DNA of 64,000 bases from Streptomyces sp. NBC_01788 (lineage in GTDB: Bacteria; Actinomycetota; Actinomycetes; Streptomycetales; Streptomycetaceae): assembly GCF_035917575.1 (NCBI RefSeq), contig NZ_CP109090.1, forward strand, positions 7,998,001 through 8,062,000, read 5' to 3'. Shown one piece after another: positions 15,308 through 23,874 of this stretch. Each line of letters opens with the position of its first letter. Positions within the stretch are counted from its first letter, which is position 1. The translations under genes and the position numbers were made by a program. The notes under the pieces are model-generated. The model was given only the letters and a program-made list of their open reading frames with translations, ran no database searches and had not been told where the DNA came from.

Positions 15308-15502
15308 TTACCAGCTCAGCAGGTCCGCCACGAACGGCAGCAGGTGACCGGCGGCGAACAGCGCGCCGCCCAACGGGCGCCCGGCCAGGCCCGAGCCGAG
15401 TTCGCGGGCCTGGTTCTGGGCGACTGCGGTGGGCAGTTGGTGCCGCGGGACGATGTGCGGCAGTGCGGCGGACTCCGCGAGCTGGAAGAACACGAAGCAC
15501 AC
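15308..15502 (-). pseudogene. fragment of an MFS (EntS-like) exporter
   Basis: The minus strand reads ALPHIVPRHQLPTAVAQNQA and RELGSGLAGRPLGGALFAAG, the cytoplasmic loop and next helix of EntS-like MFS exporters, which are normally about 400 residues. Only about 60 residues remain, with no proper start and the continuation missing. It begins 18 bases after the sulfur operon on the opposite strand. Confidence 0.6.
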
Positions 15503-15560
15503 GCCTGATCCCCGGCAGAGGCAAGCCGAGGCGGCTGTCTTCGCGCTCGTGTGCGCAGGT

Positions 15561-15839
15561 TCAGCCAGCGGGAAGGCCGGCTCGGTTTCTGCTCCGTCGG
15601 CTGCGGATCTCGTTCAGCGACAGGACGATGGCCGCGAGGGTGAGGGGGAAGGCGAGGGCGCCGGCGGTCTGGGTGATGCCGAAGGCGCGCAGGAGGCTCG
15701 CGCCGAGCGCGATCAGGAAGAGGGACAGGGGGAGGTATCTGCGCCACGTGGGAAGGTCCCGCATCCGGGCCACAGCGAGCGAGCACCAGAGCGTGAGGCA
15801 GAAGACCGTGATGCCCACGGCGGCGGTTGCGATCAGCAT
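15561..15839 (-). CDS. small membrane protein (92 aa)
   Basis: Three hydrophobic segments (residues about 1-22, 36-55, 58-78) with basic RMRDLPTWRRY between the first and second and a basic tail (RSRRSRNRAGLPAG). ATG preceded by AGAGACGTCTCCTTAT, with a weak site. No family was recognised; similar short three-helix proteins are common in Streptomyces and uncharacterised. The 312 bases beyond its start, to the next gene, hold no recognisable gene. Confidence 0.6.
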   Translation of the reverse strand: MLIATAAVGITVFCLTLWCSLAVARMRDLPTWRRYLPLSLFLIALGASLLRAFGITQTAGALAFPLTLAAIVLSLNEIRSRRSRNRAGLPAG

Positions 15840-16151
15840 AAGGAGACGTCTCTCTCTGGGGAGTCGGGGCGTTCCCTTCGAGCGCGGGGCCCATGCGACA
15901 GGGAAGGGATGGCCCTACGGAGCGTCTCAGTGGGGGCACCATTCTATTGGTTGCAGGTGTGGCGGAGCGCCAACCCGACAGCACAGCCGGCCCTTGGTTT
16001 CGGCGGGTTGATGGACGTGGGTGCCCACTGGTCGGTGTTGTTGTGCAACCGTCAACCCCTCTTGATCGTCATGGGAGTTGTGGCCTGGCGTGGCCGCTGA
16101 TCGGCGCCCACGTCGGCTGCGTGACCTGACCGTCTCTCACCTGGAGATGTC

Positions 16152-17489
16152 ATGAGAGCTGACTCCGTGCGCCGCTTACTGCGGCTCGGAGCCTGCACGA
16201 CGCTCGCTGCCGGACTCGTCGCCGTGGGGCTCACCACTGCTCCTGCGTTCGCGGGGACCGAGCCGGAGCCCGACCAACTCTGGATCACTGCCCCGTACGA
16301 GCCGAACCTGCCGCTCGGTATCGACGGCGGGACACCGTTGACCCGCACGCTCGATGTCAGGCTCAACCACGACAACGACCATGTCGTGATGACCGATGGC
16401 CGGCTCACGGTGGACGCTTCCGGTCTCGCCGGGATCGCCGAGATCACCTGGCCGGACAACTGCACACCGAGTGGCGCTACCGCGGTGTGCGAGGTGTCCG
16501 AGGTGCCGGTGACCGGAAACACCGGCGGCGAGGTGCATCTGAAGGTCCGCGCGGCTGACGGGGCGGCCGTCGGGGCGCGGGGCCGTATAACCTTCAAGGC
16601 GACGGCCCCCGGCGGTCTGGCAGGTACGCTCAACGCCCAGGACAGCACCACGGTCACGGTCGCGTCGGGACCCGACCTCGGAATCACGGCCGGCGGCGAC
16701 ATCGAGCACGTCCTGCCGGGCGGCACGCAGACGCTCCCGTTCACGGTCACCAACTACGGCAACGAGACCGCGCATGGCTTCACCATCAAGGTGATGGCCT
16801 CGTACGGGGTGCGATACGTCAACCGGTACGACGCCTGTGTCTATACGACGTCGAGCGGGGACGGTTATGCCCCGATGTCGTTCGCGGACTGCACCTTCGA
16901 TCAGGATCTGGCCCCGGGAGCCTCCTTCGAGCTGCCGGAGCCGCTGCGGGTCGCGCTCACCCGGCACGCGCTCCAGGAGCGGGTGGACATCTGGGCGCAG
17001 CCGGTCGGCGCGACCGACCTGGGGGGCTACGACGACTACGTGGCGCTGCAGATCGGTGCCGACAGCACCGCCGACTTCTCGGTGACCGGCGCGGCGGTCA
17101 CGGGCGCCGCGGGTGAGACGGTCACCGCGTCGCTCACCTTCAAGAACAACGGGCCCGGCTGGCTGGGCAACCTGGTCTCCGGGGATCCGGTCGCCGTGCT
17201 CCGGCTGATCGTTCCGCCCGGCACCACGGTCACGGGCGTGCCGGAGAATTGCATTCCGCGAACCCTGTCCGGCGACGCCTACTACCAGGGCCGTACGGGC
17301 GCCCCGCGCTACGACTGCCGGCTGCCGTACTGGGTGCTGGAGAACACGGAGCAATCCTTCGCCTTCAAGCTCCGGATCGACACGGTGGTGCCCTCAGCGA
17401 CAGGTGAGGTCAGTATCCATCCCCCGTTCGGCGAGTTCCGCCACGACCCGAACCCGACGAACAACACGGCCGTCCTCACCGTGAACTAG
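16152..17489 (+). CDS. secreted protein with DUF11/CARDB-like beta-sandwich repeats
   Basis: A 445-residue exported protein. Residues 1-34 form a Sec signal with two arginines, a hydrophobic run and an AFA cleavage site. The rest is beta-rich: at least three Ig-like modules can be seen, marked by FTVTNYGNETAHGFTIKV (about 198-215), ASLTFKNNGPGWLGNLVSG (about 325-343) and DPNPTNNTAVLTVN at the end, phrases typical of DUF11/CARDB surface repeats. Four Cys pairs suggest disulfides outside the cell. No sortase or membrane anchor is present, so it is probably released. ATG has CTGGAGATGTC upstream. Its job is unknown. Confidence 0.75.
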   Translation: MRADSVRRLLRLGACTTLAAGLVAVGLTTAPAFAGTEPEPDQLWITAPYEPNLPLGIDGGTPLTRTLDVRLNHDNDHVVMTDGRLTVDASGLAGIAEITWPDNCTPSGATAVCEVSEVPVTGNTGGEVHLKVRAADGAAVGARGRITFKATAPGGLAGTLNAQDSTTVTVASGPDLGITAGGDIEHVLPGGTQTLPFTVTNYGNETAHGFTIKVMASYGVRYVNRYDACVYTTSSGDGYAPMSFADCTFDQDLAPGASFELPEPLRVALTRHALQERVDIWAQPVGATDLGGYDDYVALQIGADSTADFSVTGAAVTGAAGETVTASLTFKNNGPGWLGNLVSGDPVAVLRLIVPPGTTVTGVPENCIPRTLSGDAYYQGRTGAPRYDCRLPYWVLENTEQSFAFKLRIDTVVPSATGEVSIHPPFGEFRHDPNPTNNTAVLTVN

Positions 17490-17735
17490 CGCTCACCAGC
17501 GCCCCGGAAGGCACCTTGTCTCAGCGCGTCGCGTGGGTCTTCTCCGCGCGACGCGCTATCCTCTTCACGATCTTCCGGGCGTCGATGGCCAGTTCGCGGA
17601 ACATTCCGCTTCGGGTGGGTGAAGCCCCTGGAGTCGATCTCACGGCCGAGGGGCTGCGCCACCTCGGGGGACTTCTTCAGCGGTTGACTCGCGGGTCCGG
17701 CTCGAAGTGGCCGGCTGGACCTGTCCGGTCACTGA

Positions 17736-18359
17736 CTACGCTGCCGACTTCACAGTCAAGTCACCGTTGCTCGCCGACAGATCCAGGCGGTACTTGCCGG
17801 ACGGGTCGTTCTCGAACGCCACGTTCTTGTCGCCGTTGGAGCTGTTCGCAGAGATCTGGTACTGGGCAGGCTGTGTGGTGACCGTGAGGCTGCCGCTGGT
17901 GGTGCGAGCCTTGATGTCCTGCGGGGTGGCCGTCTCGATCGTCACCTCGCCGTTCGATGTCTGCGTGTCGATGCCGCCGCCCTCGACGTTTTTGACGTCG
18001 ATGCCACCGTTGGACGTGCGCAGCTTCACAGGGCCCGTCGCATTGGTCACCGCGATCTCACCGTTGCTTGTGTGCACATCGACCGCGCCGACATCGATCA
18101 GTGTGAGGCCGCCGTTGGACGTGCCTCCCGTCACCGGAAGACCGGCAGGCACTTTGACGACGTAGTCGACGCCGCACTTCCTGCCGCAGCCGGACAGCAC
18201 CAGGACGCCGTCCCTGACGCGGAAGGAGGTGCCACTCGGCTTGTCACCACGGTAGTTGACCTTGCGGTGCACGGAGACCGTGGAGGCTTCGGCCGAAGCA
18301 TCCACCTTCACATCTCCGTTCCTGTTGTCGAGACGAATCGAGGTGACTCTCTGCGGCAC
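17736..18359 (-). CDS. DUF4097-family beta-strand-repeat protein, signal peptide apparently frameshifted
   Basis: At least 207 residues of repeating TSNG motifs (GGTSNGGLTLIDVG, VHTSNGEIAVTNATG, LRTSNGGIDVKNVEG, TQTSNGEVTIETA), the right-handed beta-solenoid pattern of DUF4097. The frame remains open upstream to CSAGSQKTFADEAKVPQR, where CSAGS looks like a lipobox, but reaches a stop before any start. A signal-like VLALGGFPLL lies just upstream in another frame beginning at ATG 18495. This suggests a frameshift within the lipoprotein signal near 18400, or a sequencing error. If real, the product starts at GTG 18359 and stays in the cytoplasm. Function of the family is not known. Confidence 0.7.
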   Translation of the reverse strand: MPQRVTSIRLDNRNGDVKVDASAEASTVSVHRKVNYRGDKPSGTSFRVRDGVLVLSGCGRKCGVDYVVKVPAGLPVTGGTSNGGLTLIDVGAVDVHTSNGEIAVTNATGPVKLRTSNGGIDVKNVEGGGIDTQTSNGEVTIETATPQDIKARTTSGSLTVTTQPAQYQISANSSNGDKNVAFENDPSGKYRLDLSASNGDLTVKSAA

Positions 18360-18650
18360 CTTGGCTTCGTCCGCGAAGGTCTTCTGACTGCCGGCCGAGC
18401 AGGGGAAAACCCCCCAATGCCAGGACTGGGCCGCCGTTCACAGCCGCCGTGGCGGTGCTCGGCTCCCCCTTGCCGGGCGAGCCCGTCTGGCGCATGTTCC
18501 GCTCGTGGGCGATGGTGGCGCTAAGGACGGCTTGCTGTGCGGTGCGGTGCGTGGCCGAGCGGGCCGGCTCGCGCATCGCGGAGATCGACGGCACGCATGC
18601 AATGTCGGTCTCACAGCCTCAGGCTGCCACCGCTCCTGAAGGGATCAGCC

Positions 18651-19193
18651 ATGTCGAACTTCGCACCGTACCTGGAGCGCAACCAGGCCTTCGCGGCCGC
18701 CGGTGCCCAGGCCGACGTCCCCCAGGTCCCGTTCATCCCCTTCAAACAGCTGTACCTGATCATCTGCGTCGATCCGCGTGTCGAGCCCGCGGCTGTGTTC
18801 GGCGTCCGGCTCGGAGAAGCGATCGTCGCACGTAATGTCGGTGGCCGCGTGACGCCGGCGGTCATCAAGGACCTCGCCTGGATCGTGCACCTGCACGAGA
18901 ACAAGACCCCGGACGCGGACTGGTTCGAGATCGCCGTCATTCACCACACCGACTGCGGTTCTGGGTTGTTCGCCGACGACGATCTGCGCGCCGGCTACGC
19001 CGCCCGCGGCGGCTGGGACGAACAGACCTCCTTGGAGATGGCCGTCCTGGAGCCGTCAAAGACGGTCCAGAAGGACGTCGCCAAGCTGCGCGCGGCACCC
19101 GAGCTCGCGCCGGCCATCGGCCACATCAAGATCGGCGGCTACGCGTACGACCTCGGGACCGGGAAGATCACCACCGTCGTACAGCCCAGCTGA
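18651..19193 (+). CDS. beta-class carbonic anhydrase
   Basis: A 180-residue enzyme interconverting CO2 and bicarbonate. CVDPRVEP (about residues 39-46) provides the zinc Cys and the Asp-Arg dyad (C-x-D-x-R), and IHHTDCGSG (about 97-105) the zinc His and second Cys (H-x-x-C). The length and spacing match the short cab-type beta enzymes. ATG preceded by GAAGGGATC. It stands alone, divergent from the DUF4097 gene; no transporter or cyanase partner is nearby. Confidence 0.88.
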   Translation: MSNFAPYLERNQAFAAAGAQADVPQVPFIPFKQLYLIICVDPRVEPAAVFGVRLGEAIVARNVGGRVTPAVIKDLAWIVHLHENKTPDADWFEIAVIHHTDCGSGLFADDDLRAGYAARGGWDEQTSLEMAVLEPSKTVQKDVAKLRAAPELAPAIGHIKIGGYAYDLGTGKITTVVQPS

Positions 19194-19543
19194 GCAGCGG
19201 CCAGCGACGAGACGGAAGCGACTGCGCCCAGCAGACCCAGTTCCCCGCCATCCGGCTCCCACCGCCCGCACCTGGTGCGCACACCCATCCGTACGGCGAT
19301 GCGGCCACACCGTCGCCCTTCCCGGTGCCCACCGGGTGCGGAGTGCACCGCGTGGGCCGGCACCAGCCGCTCGTTGCGCATCGCCTCCAGGGCGGCGCCT
19401 GCGCCGACGCCGTCGTGATCGCCCCGGAGGCAGGAGTGTCGCTTCGCTGGGGAAGCAGCAACGAACTCGGCATGCTGCGTGGAATCTGCCTCGCCGAGGT
19501 GTGACGCACCGAGCGGCGGCCCGGTCGCGGCTGACAAGAGCCA
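19194..19543. other. 350-base gap, no gene recognised
   Basis: The plus strand has an open stretch ending at 19504 with VVIAPEAGVSLRWGSSNELG and a TGA, which looks protein-like, but it has no start or family match. It may be the end of a lost gene. No repeats or hairpins stand out. Confidence 0.3.
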
Positions 19544-20344
19544 TCACCCTGATTCAGCGGTGCGCCCACGCGTCCTTCCCGCCCGCCGGTGAAGGAGGGC
19601 ATTGCGGAGCGAAGCTGCCAGGAGGGCGCCCACCATCGGGGCCAGCAGGTAGACCCAGAGGTAGTCCAGTCGGTCTGCGGCGACGGCCGGTCCGAACTGG
19701 CGGGCGGGGTTGACCGAACCGCCCGTCGTCGTCCCCAGCAGTGCGATCGCCGTTCCGATCAGGAGTCCGACGAGCCATGGGACCAGCGGCGCCAGCTTGG
19801 GCACCGCTACAAAGAGCCCGACGAGAATCACGATGATGCTCATCGAGACGGTCTCCGCCGCGAACAGCGCCCCGGCGGACCAGCCGAGACCGGGTTGGAG
19901 TGACGTGTCGTCTATCGGCGGCCTGCCCACGACGGGGCCCCACGTGGCGAGGCCCGCGAATGTGCCGAGAAGGGAGCCGACGAGCTGGGCCGCGATGTAG
20001 GGCGCGACCGCGGCGCCCGGGAAGAGGCCGAAGCGCCACATGGCGATGGAGATGGCGGGGTTGATGTGTCCGCCCGAGGCCTTCCCCGCCGGGCTGAGGA
20101 TGAGCCCGGCCAGTAGCACGCCCACACACGCACCGATGACCAGCAGTTCCTCATGGGCTCTTGGGATCGCCGCCGAGACGGGTGAGGGCCCGGCGACCCA
20201 GCGCACGATCGTGGTGACGCCGAAGAGCAGCGCGGTGGCCAGCAGGCATTCCAGGGCGCTGCCTCGGGTCAGCGTCCGCCAAGTGACCGGACCGGCCGGG
20301 CCGGGGCTGTCCGGGGGGCCGTATGGTCCGGCGGTCTGGTCCAT
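19544..20344 (-). CDS. aquaporin / MIP-family channel
   Basis: A 266-residue channel with six helices and the two half-helix motifs: GGHINPAISI (about residues 90-99) and GGSVNPARQFGP (about 210-221). The Arg after the second NPA is kept, as needed for selectivity. ATG at 20344 opens MDQTAGPYGPPDSPGP, a Pro-rich cytoplasmic tail; GCAGGGCTCACC upstream is a modest ribosome binding site. Water or small neutral solutes are likely; glycerol versus water cannot be decided. Encoded 38 bases after the quinone oxidoreductase in the same direction, so probably co-transcribed. Confidence 0.88.
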   Translation of the reverse strand: MDQTAGPYGPPDSPGPAGPVTWRTLTRGSALECLLATALLFGVTTIVRWVAGPSPVSAAIPRAHEELLVIGACVGVLLAGLILSPAGKASGGHINPAISIAMWRFGLFPGAAVAPYIAAQLVGSLLGTFAGLATWGPVVGRPPIDDTSLQPGLGWSAGALFAAETVSMSIIVILVGLFVAVPKLAPLVPWLVGLLIGTAIALLGTTTGGSVNPARQFGPAVAADRLDYLWVYLLAPMVGALLAASLRNALLHRRAGRTRGRTAESG

Positions 20345-20382
20345 GATGGTGAGCCCTGCCTGAGGTGTGCGGGAGCTGGGGG

Positions 20383-21357
20383 TCAGGGGCAGATGACGAC
20401 GCGGCCTCGTATCCGGTTCTCCACCGCGAGGTAGGCGTCCTGGCCGTTCTCCAGGCCGTAGCGGTTGGCGATGGGCAGGGGACGGAACTCTCCGGAGTCG
20501 AAGAACGGGGCGAGTCGTTGGAGCCTCGCGCCCGACTCGACGACGTCGTAGTGCCCGCTGTTGCACCCGAAGACCCGGATCTCGTCGCGGTACAGCTCGA
20601 CCAGATCGATCTCCACGGTTCGCGTGCCCACGGCGCTGATCACCACGAGTCGGCCTCGGCGGGCCAGCGAGGCCAGTGCCGCCGGCGTGGTGACGCCACC
20701 GACGGCGTCGTACACCACATCGGCACCCCTGCCCGCGGTGAGCCGCTTGATCTCCGAGGCGGTGTCCCGCGCACTGCCGTCGAGCGCGACGAACTCCTTG
20801 ATGATCGATGCGGCAGGGGTACCGTCCGCGGGGTGGACCCGGTCCACGCCGATCACCCGGGCTCCAAGGGCGTGGGCGATCTGGGCGACGGCGCCGCCGA
20901 CTCCGCCGGAGACGCCGAAGACGGCGATGATCTCGTCCTTGGCCAGTTGGGCGGCCTCGACGGCGCCGAGCCAGCCGGTGACGAAGTTGACCCCCACGGC
21001 CGAAGCCTCCTCGAAGCTCAGCCGCTCGGGCTTGCGGGCCAGCGCCGCCGCCGGAACAGTGAGCATCTGCGCATGTGAGCCGTCGCGGGTGAACCCGACA
21101 TCGCCTCCGGTGCCCCAGACCTCGACGCCGACCCAATCGTGCGGCCCGTCGACGACAACGCCGGCGAAGTCGCGCCCGGGGATACGAGGAAGAGTCGTTC
21201 CCTCCATCTGACCTGCGACGTTCTTCAGGTCCGACGGGTTCACCGAGGCAGCCTTGACGGCTACGACGGCCTCGCCGTCACCCGCCACGGGGTCGGGCAC
21301 CTCGGCCAGGCCCAGGACGTGGGGATCGCCGAAGCGGTCGAAACGCAGAGCACGCAT
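20383..21357 (-). CDS. zinc-independent MDR alcohol dehydrogenase / quinone oxidoreductase
   Basis: A 324-residue MDR-family NADPH enzyme. The N-terminal GroES-like half contains VKAASVNPSDLKNVAGQM and PGRDFAGVVVDG; the nucleotide half has VFGVSGGVGGAVAQIAHALG (about residues 145-164) and a GADVVYDAVGG block. The structural-zinc cysteines are absent, as in quinone oxidoreductases (QOR/zeta-crystallin). It is divergent from a LysR regulator with a perfect 7-base inverted repeat in the gap, and is probably its target. Substrate is likely a quinone or enone. Confidence 0.87.
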   Translation of the reverse strand: MRALRFDRFGDPHVLGLAEVPDPVAGDGEAVVAVKAASVNPSDLKNVAGQMEGTTLPRIPGRDFAGVVVDGPHDWVGVEVWGTGGDVGFTRDGSHAQMLTVPAAALARKPERLSFEEASAVGVNFVTGWLGAVEAAQLAKDEIIAVFGVSGGVGGAVAQIAHALGARVIGVDRVHPADGTPAASIIKEFVALDGSARDTASEIKRLTAGRGADVVYDAVGGVTTPAALASLARRGRLVVISAVGTRTVEIDLVELYRDEIRVFGCNSGHYDVVESGARLQRLAPFFDSGEFRPLPIANRYGLENGQDAYLAVENRIRGRVVICP

Positions 21358-21470
21358 GACGGCACCTTTCTGAGCTGGGACGGGTCATCCGCCCGCCGTA
21401 TGACAGCCCCCACACCACCGAGCATCACGCAGACCCCTCATCGCGTCCAACGACAGATTTTGATCAGCTC

Positions 21471-21487
21471 TATCTCCATCGGAGATA
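21471..21487. promoter_or_regulatory. perfect inverted repeat, LysR operator
   Basis: TATCTCC-ATC-GGAGATA is a perfect 7-base-arm palindrome with the T-N11-A core of LysR sites. It ends 9 bases before the LysR start codon, so binding should block or autoregulate lysR and may activate the divergent oxidoreductase gene. Confidence 0.75.
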
Positions 21488-21496
21488 ATGCGCGGT

Positions 21497-22381
21497 ATGG
21501 AGCTCCGGCAGTTGGAGTACTTCGTCGCGGTCGCCGAGGAGATGAACTTCTCCCGGGGAGCGCGACGGCAGAACGTCGTCCAGTCAGCGGTTTCCACCGC
21601 TGTCGGCAAGCTGGAACGCGAACTCGGTACGCCGCTCTTCGACCGGTCGAAGCTGCGCATCGAGCTCACGCCCGCCGGACGGGCCTTCCTGGCCGAGGCC
21701 AGGTCCACCCTGCACGCCGCCCAGCGGGCGAAGGATGCGGTGACCGGCTTCCACGGGCGGCTCAGCGGCACCGTCGATCTGGGAACGCTCATGTCATCCG
21801 GCCCGGTTGACGTCCCCGCCGCGCTCGGCCGGTTCCACGCGGCATATCCGCTGGTGTCGGTGCGGCTGCGGCAGAGCCCCGCGGGATCGGCCGGGCATGT
21901 CGCGGCGATTGCCGAGGGCTCCCTCGACCTGGCCCTGGTCTCCCTGAGCGGCAAGCCCGCGATGGTCTCGCTACGACCACTCGTCGAAGAACCGATGGTC
22001 TTCCTGTGCCGCCCGGATCATGCCCTGGCCCGCCGCAGGCAGATCCGGATCACCGACCTCGCGGATGAGACGTTCGTGCACTTCGTCACCGGCTGGGGCG
22101 TCCGCCGCCAGGTGGACCAGGTGTTCCGAGACGCCGGCGTGGAACCCGCCGCACCCTACGAGGTCTCGGACTACGCCACCGCCGCCGGGCTTGTCCGCCA
22201 CCGGCTCGGCACCACGCTCGTCCCCAGATCGGCGGCCACCCCCTACGCCGAACTGCGTGCGCTCCCCCTCGTCCCGACCGTGACATGGCGTCTGTCCCTG
22301 GCCGTCCCTGACGGACGGAAACTGTCCCCCGCCGCTGCGGCTCTGGCCGACGCACTGGGCCGTCAAGCGGGCGGGGCCTGA
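21497..22381 (+). CDS. LysR-family transcriptional regulator
   Basis: A 294-residue protein: residues 1-60 form the winged helix (MELRQLEYFVAVAEEMNFSR, then QSAVSTAVGKLERELGTPLF) and about 90-290 the two-lobed effector domain. MELRQLEYF is the family's usual start, so ATG 21497 is preferred over the ATG three codons earlier. It is divergent from a quinone oxidoreductase, with a T-N11-A palindrome close to its start. Effector unknown, possibly a quinone-like stress compound. Confidence 0.9.
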   Translation: MELRQLEYFVAVAEEMNFSRGARRQNVVQSAVSTAVGKLERELGTPLFDRSKLRIELTPAGRAFLAEARSTLHAAQRAKDAVTGFHGRLSGTVDLGTLMSSGPVDVPAALGRFHAAYPLVSVRLRQSPAGSAGHVAAIAEGSLDLALVSLSGKPAMVSLRPLVEEPMVFLCRPDHALARRRQIRITDLADETFVHFVTGWGVRRQVDQVFRDAGVEPAAPYEVSDYATAAGLVRHRLGTTLVPRSAATPYAELRALPLVPTVTWRLSLAVPDGRKLSPAAAALADALGRQAGGA

Positions 22382-22546
22382 GCCCATCGAGCCGATGTGA
22401 CACGGGCCCGGCCATCGCGGCCGCCACCCCGGAGACCTGACGAACCTCCCGCCGCAGCGCCGGAAGACTCCACGGGACGTCGCCGAACCGTGGGTCCCGA
22501 GCCGGTGCCCAGGCTGATCGGGGCCTCCCGTCCCGGACCCCGCCGA

Positions 22547-23401
22547 CTACGAGCTCGACTGAGCCAGCCCGTAGACGCGCACGGCCGTCCCCTCGAACAC
22601 CGCGGTGCGTTCGTGCTCGGTGAGCGCGGAGGTCAGGTCCCGGGCCGTGGTCAGGACCTCCTCGTATGGGGCCGCGAGGGTGCACACGGGCCAGTCCGAG
22701 CCGTACATCAGACGGTCCGGGCCGAAAGCCTCCAGCGCCACCTCCGCATAGGGGCGCAGGTCGGCCGGCATCCAGGCGGTGAGGTCGGCCTCCGTGACCA
22801 TGCCCGACAGCTTGCAGACGGTGTTGGGTCTGCCGGCGAGCGCACGTACGGCGCTCGCCCAGGGCTCCAGCTCTCCGGAGACGATGGGCGGCTTGCCCAG
22901 GTGGTCGAGGACGAAGGTGAGTTCCGGGAGGATCGCGGCCGCCTCCGCGCAGGCCGCCAGCTGGTGGGGCAGGACGACCAGGTCGTAGGCGAGGCCCGCG
23001 TCGGCCACGGCGGCCAGGCCCCGCCGTACGTCGGCCCGCAGCAGCCATCCCGGGTCGGGCTCGCCCTGCACCTGGTGGCGGATTCCCTTCAGGAAGCGGC
23101 CGCCTGGGAGTGCTCGCAGGCGGGCGAGTTCGTCGGGGACGTCGGGGCGAGTGAGGTCGGTCCAGCCGACGACACCCGCGATCAGATCGTGCCCGGCGGC
23201 CAGAGCGAGCAGTTCGGGGGTCTCCTCCGGCAGAGTGACCGTCTGGACGAGGACCGTGCGGGCCACTCCGGCCGCCTCGGCACGGGGTTTCAGGTCCTCC
23301 ACGGTGAAGTTCCTTCTGAGCGGCCGGAGTCGGGGTCCCACGATCCAATCCTGGTCGCGGATCGACAGGTCCCAGACGTGATGGTGGGCGTCCACGGTCA
23401 C
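22547..23401 (-). CDS. amidohydrolase-family lactonase (L-fuconolactonase-like)
   Basis: A 284-residue amidohydrolase-2 (TIM-barrel) protein that should open L-fucono-1,5-lactone to L-fuconate. VDAHHHVWD at the start gives the H-x-H metal motif, FVLDHLGKPPI the middle His and MYGSDWPVCTL the Asp near the end. It begins at GTG overlapping the mutarotase stop by 4 bases. Last gene of the sugar operon. Homologues act in the non-phosphorylating fucose or rhamnose pathways; assignment to fucose rests on the neighbouring dehydratase. Confidence 0.82.
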   Translation of the reverse strand: MTVDAHHHVWDLSIRDQDWIVGPRLRPLRRNFTVEDLKPRAEAAGVARTVLVQTVTLPEETPELLALAAGHDLIAGVVGWTDLTRPDVPDELARLRALPGGRFLKGIRHQVQGEPDPGWLLRADVRRGLAAVADAGLAYDLVVLPHQLAACAEAAAILPELTFVLDHLGKPPIVSGELEPWASAVRALAGRPNTVCKLSGMVTEADLTAWMPADLRPYAEVALEAFGPDRLMYGSDWPVCTLAAPYEEVLTTARDLTSALTEHERTAVFEGTAVRVYGLAQSSS

Positions 23402-23712
23402 GGCAGCTCCCACACGACGGGCAGCCCCGCGTCGGCGCCCCCGCGGGAGTGGTCGTGCACGACGTCGAGCAGCTCGGTCATGCGTGCCTGCCAGGCGACG
23501 TTGACCGGCAGCCGCTCCAGTTGGGCCAGGAAGCGGGGGTAGTCCTCGCACTCCAATAGGTGGAAGAGGTCGGTGCCGCTGCGCCAGATCGTCCAGGAGG
23601 TGGCCCCGGCGGCGCGGATGGCGGCGGTCAGCTCGGCCGGGACCTCCCGGTGCGCGGCCTCGTAGTCGGTGATCCGGTCGGGCCGGACCTTGGTGTGCAG
23701 GGCGACTCTCAT
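23398..23712 (-). CDS. L-rhamnose/L-fucose mutarotase
   Basis: A 104-residue protein of the RhaM (DUF718) family, which interconverts alpha and beta anomers of L-rhamnose or related deoxysugars. MRVALHTKVRPDRITDYEAA and VPAELTAAIRAAGATSWTIW are typical, as is HLLECEDYPRFLAQL. Its ATG overlaps the stop of the aldo/keto reductase remnant (ATGA), and its stop overlaps the lactonase start (GTGA), so coupling is retained across the deletion. In this operon it would supply the anomer needed by the sugar dehydrogenase. Confidence 0.85.
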   Translation of the reverse strand: MRVALHTKVRPDRITDYEAAHREVPAELTAAIRAAGATSWTIWRSGTDLFHLLECEDYPRFLAQLERLPVNVAWQARMTELLDVVHDHSRGGADAGLPVVWELP

Positions 23713-23850
23713 GACGTCTCCTCGGTGGGCGGCAGCCTCGTCTCGCGTACTTCCCCCCAGAAGGCGGAGGGGACGTGGATTGCGAACTGCTCTGCGTAGT
23801 GGCGGACTTCGGCAGCCGAGCCGGCACCGATCAGAAGGCTGGGCCGGCCT
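23709..23850 (-). pseudogene. C-terminal stub of an aldo/keto reductase (sugar dehydrogenase)
   Basis: The minus strand reads LLIGAGSAAEVRHYAEQFAI followed by HVPSAFWGEVRETRLPPTEE and a stop, the C-terminal end typical of aldo/keto reductases of the D-threo-aldose (fucose) 1-dehydrogenase group (family ends with vPxxxWxxLrxxGLlP). Only about 46 residues survive; the intact enzyme is about 320. It lies exactly where the fucose dehydrogenase gene would be expected, between the SDR and mutarotase genes, and its stop still overlaps the mutarotase ATG. An internal deletion seems to have removed the rest. Confidence 0.65.
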
Positions 23851-23874
23851 CGACGCCGCTGCGGCCCAGGGCCG

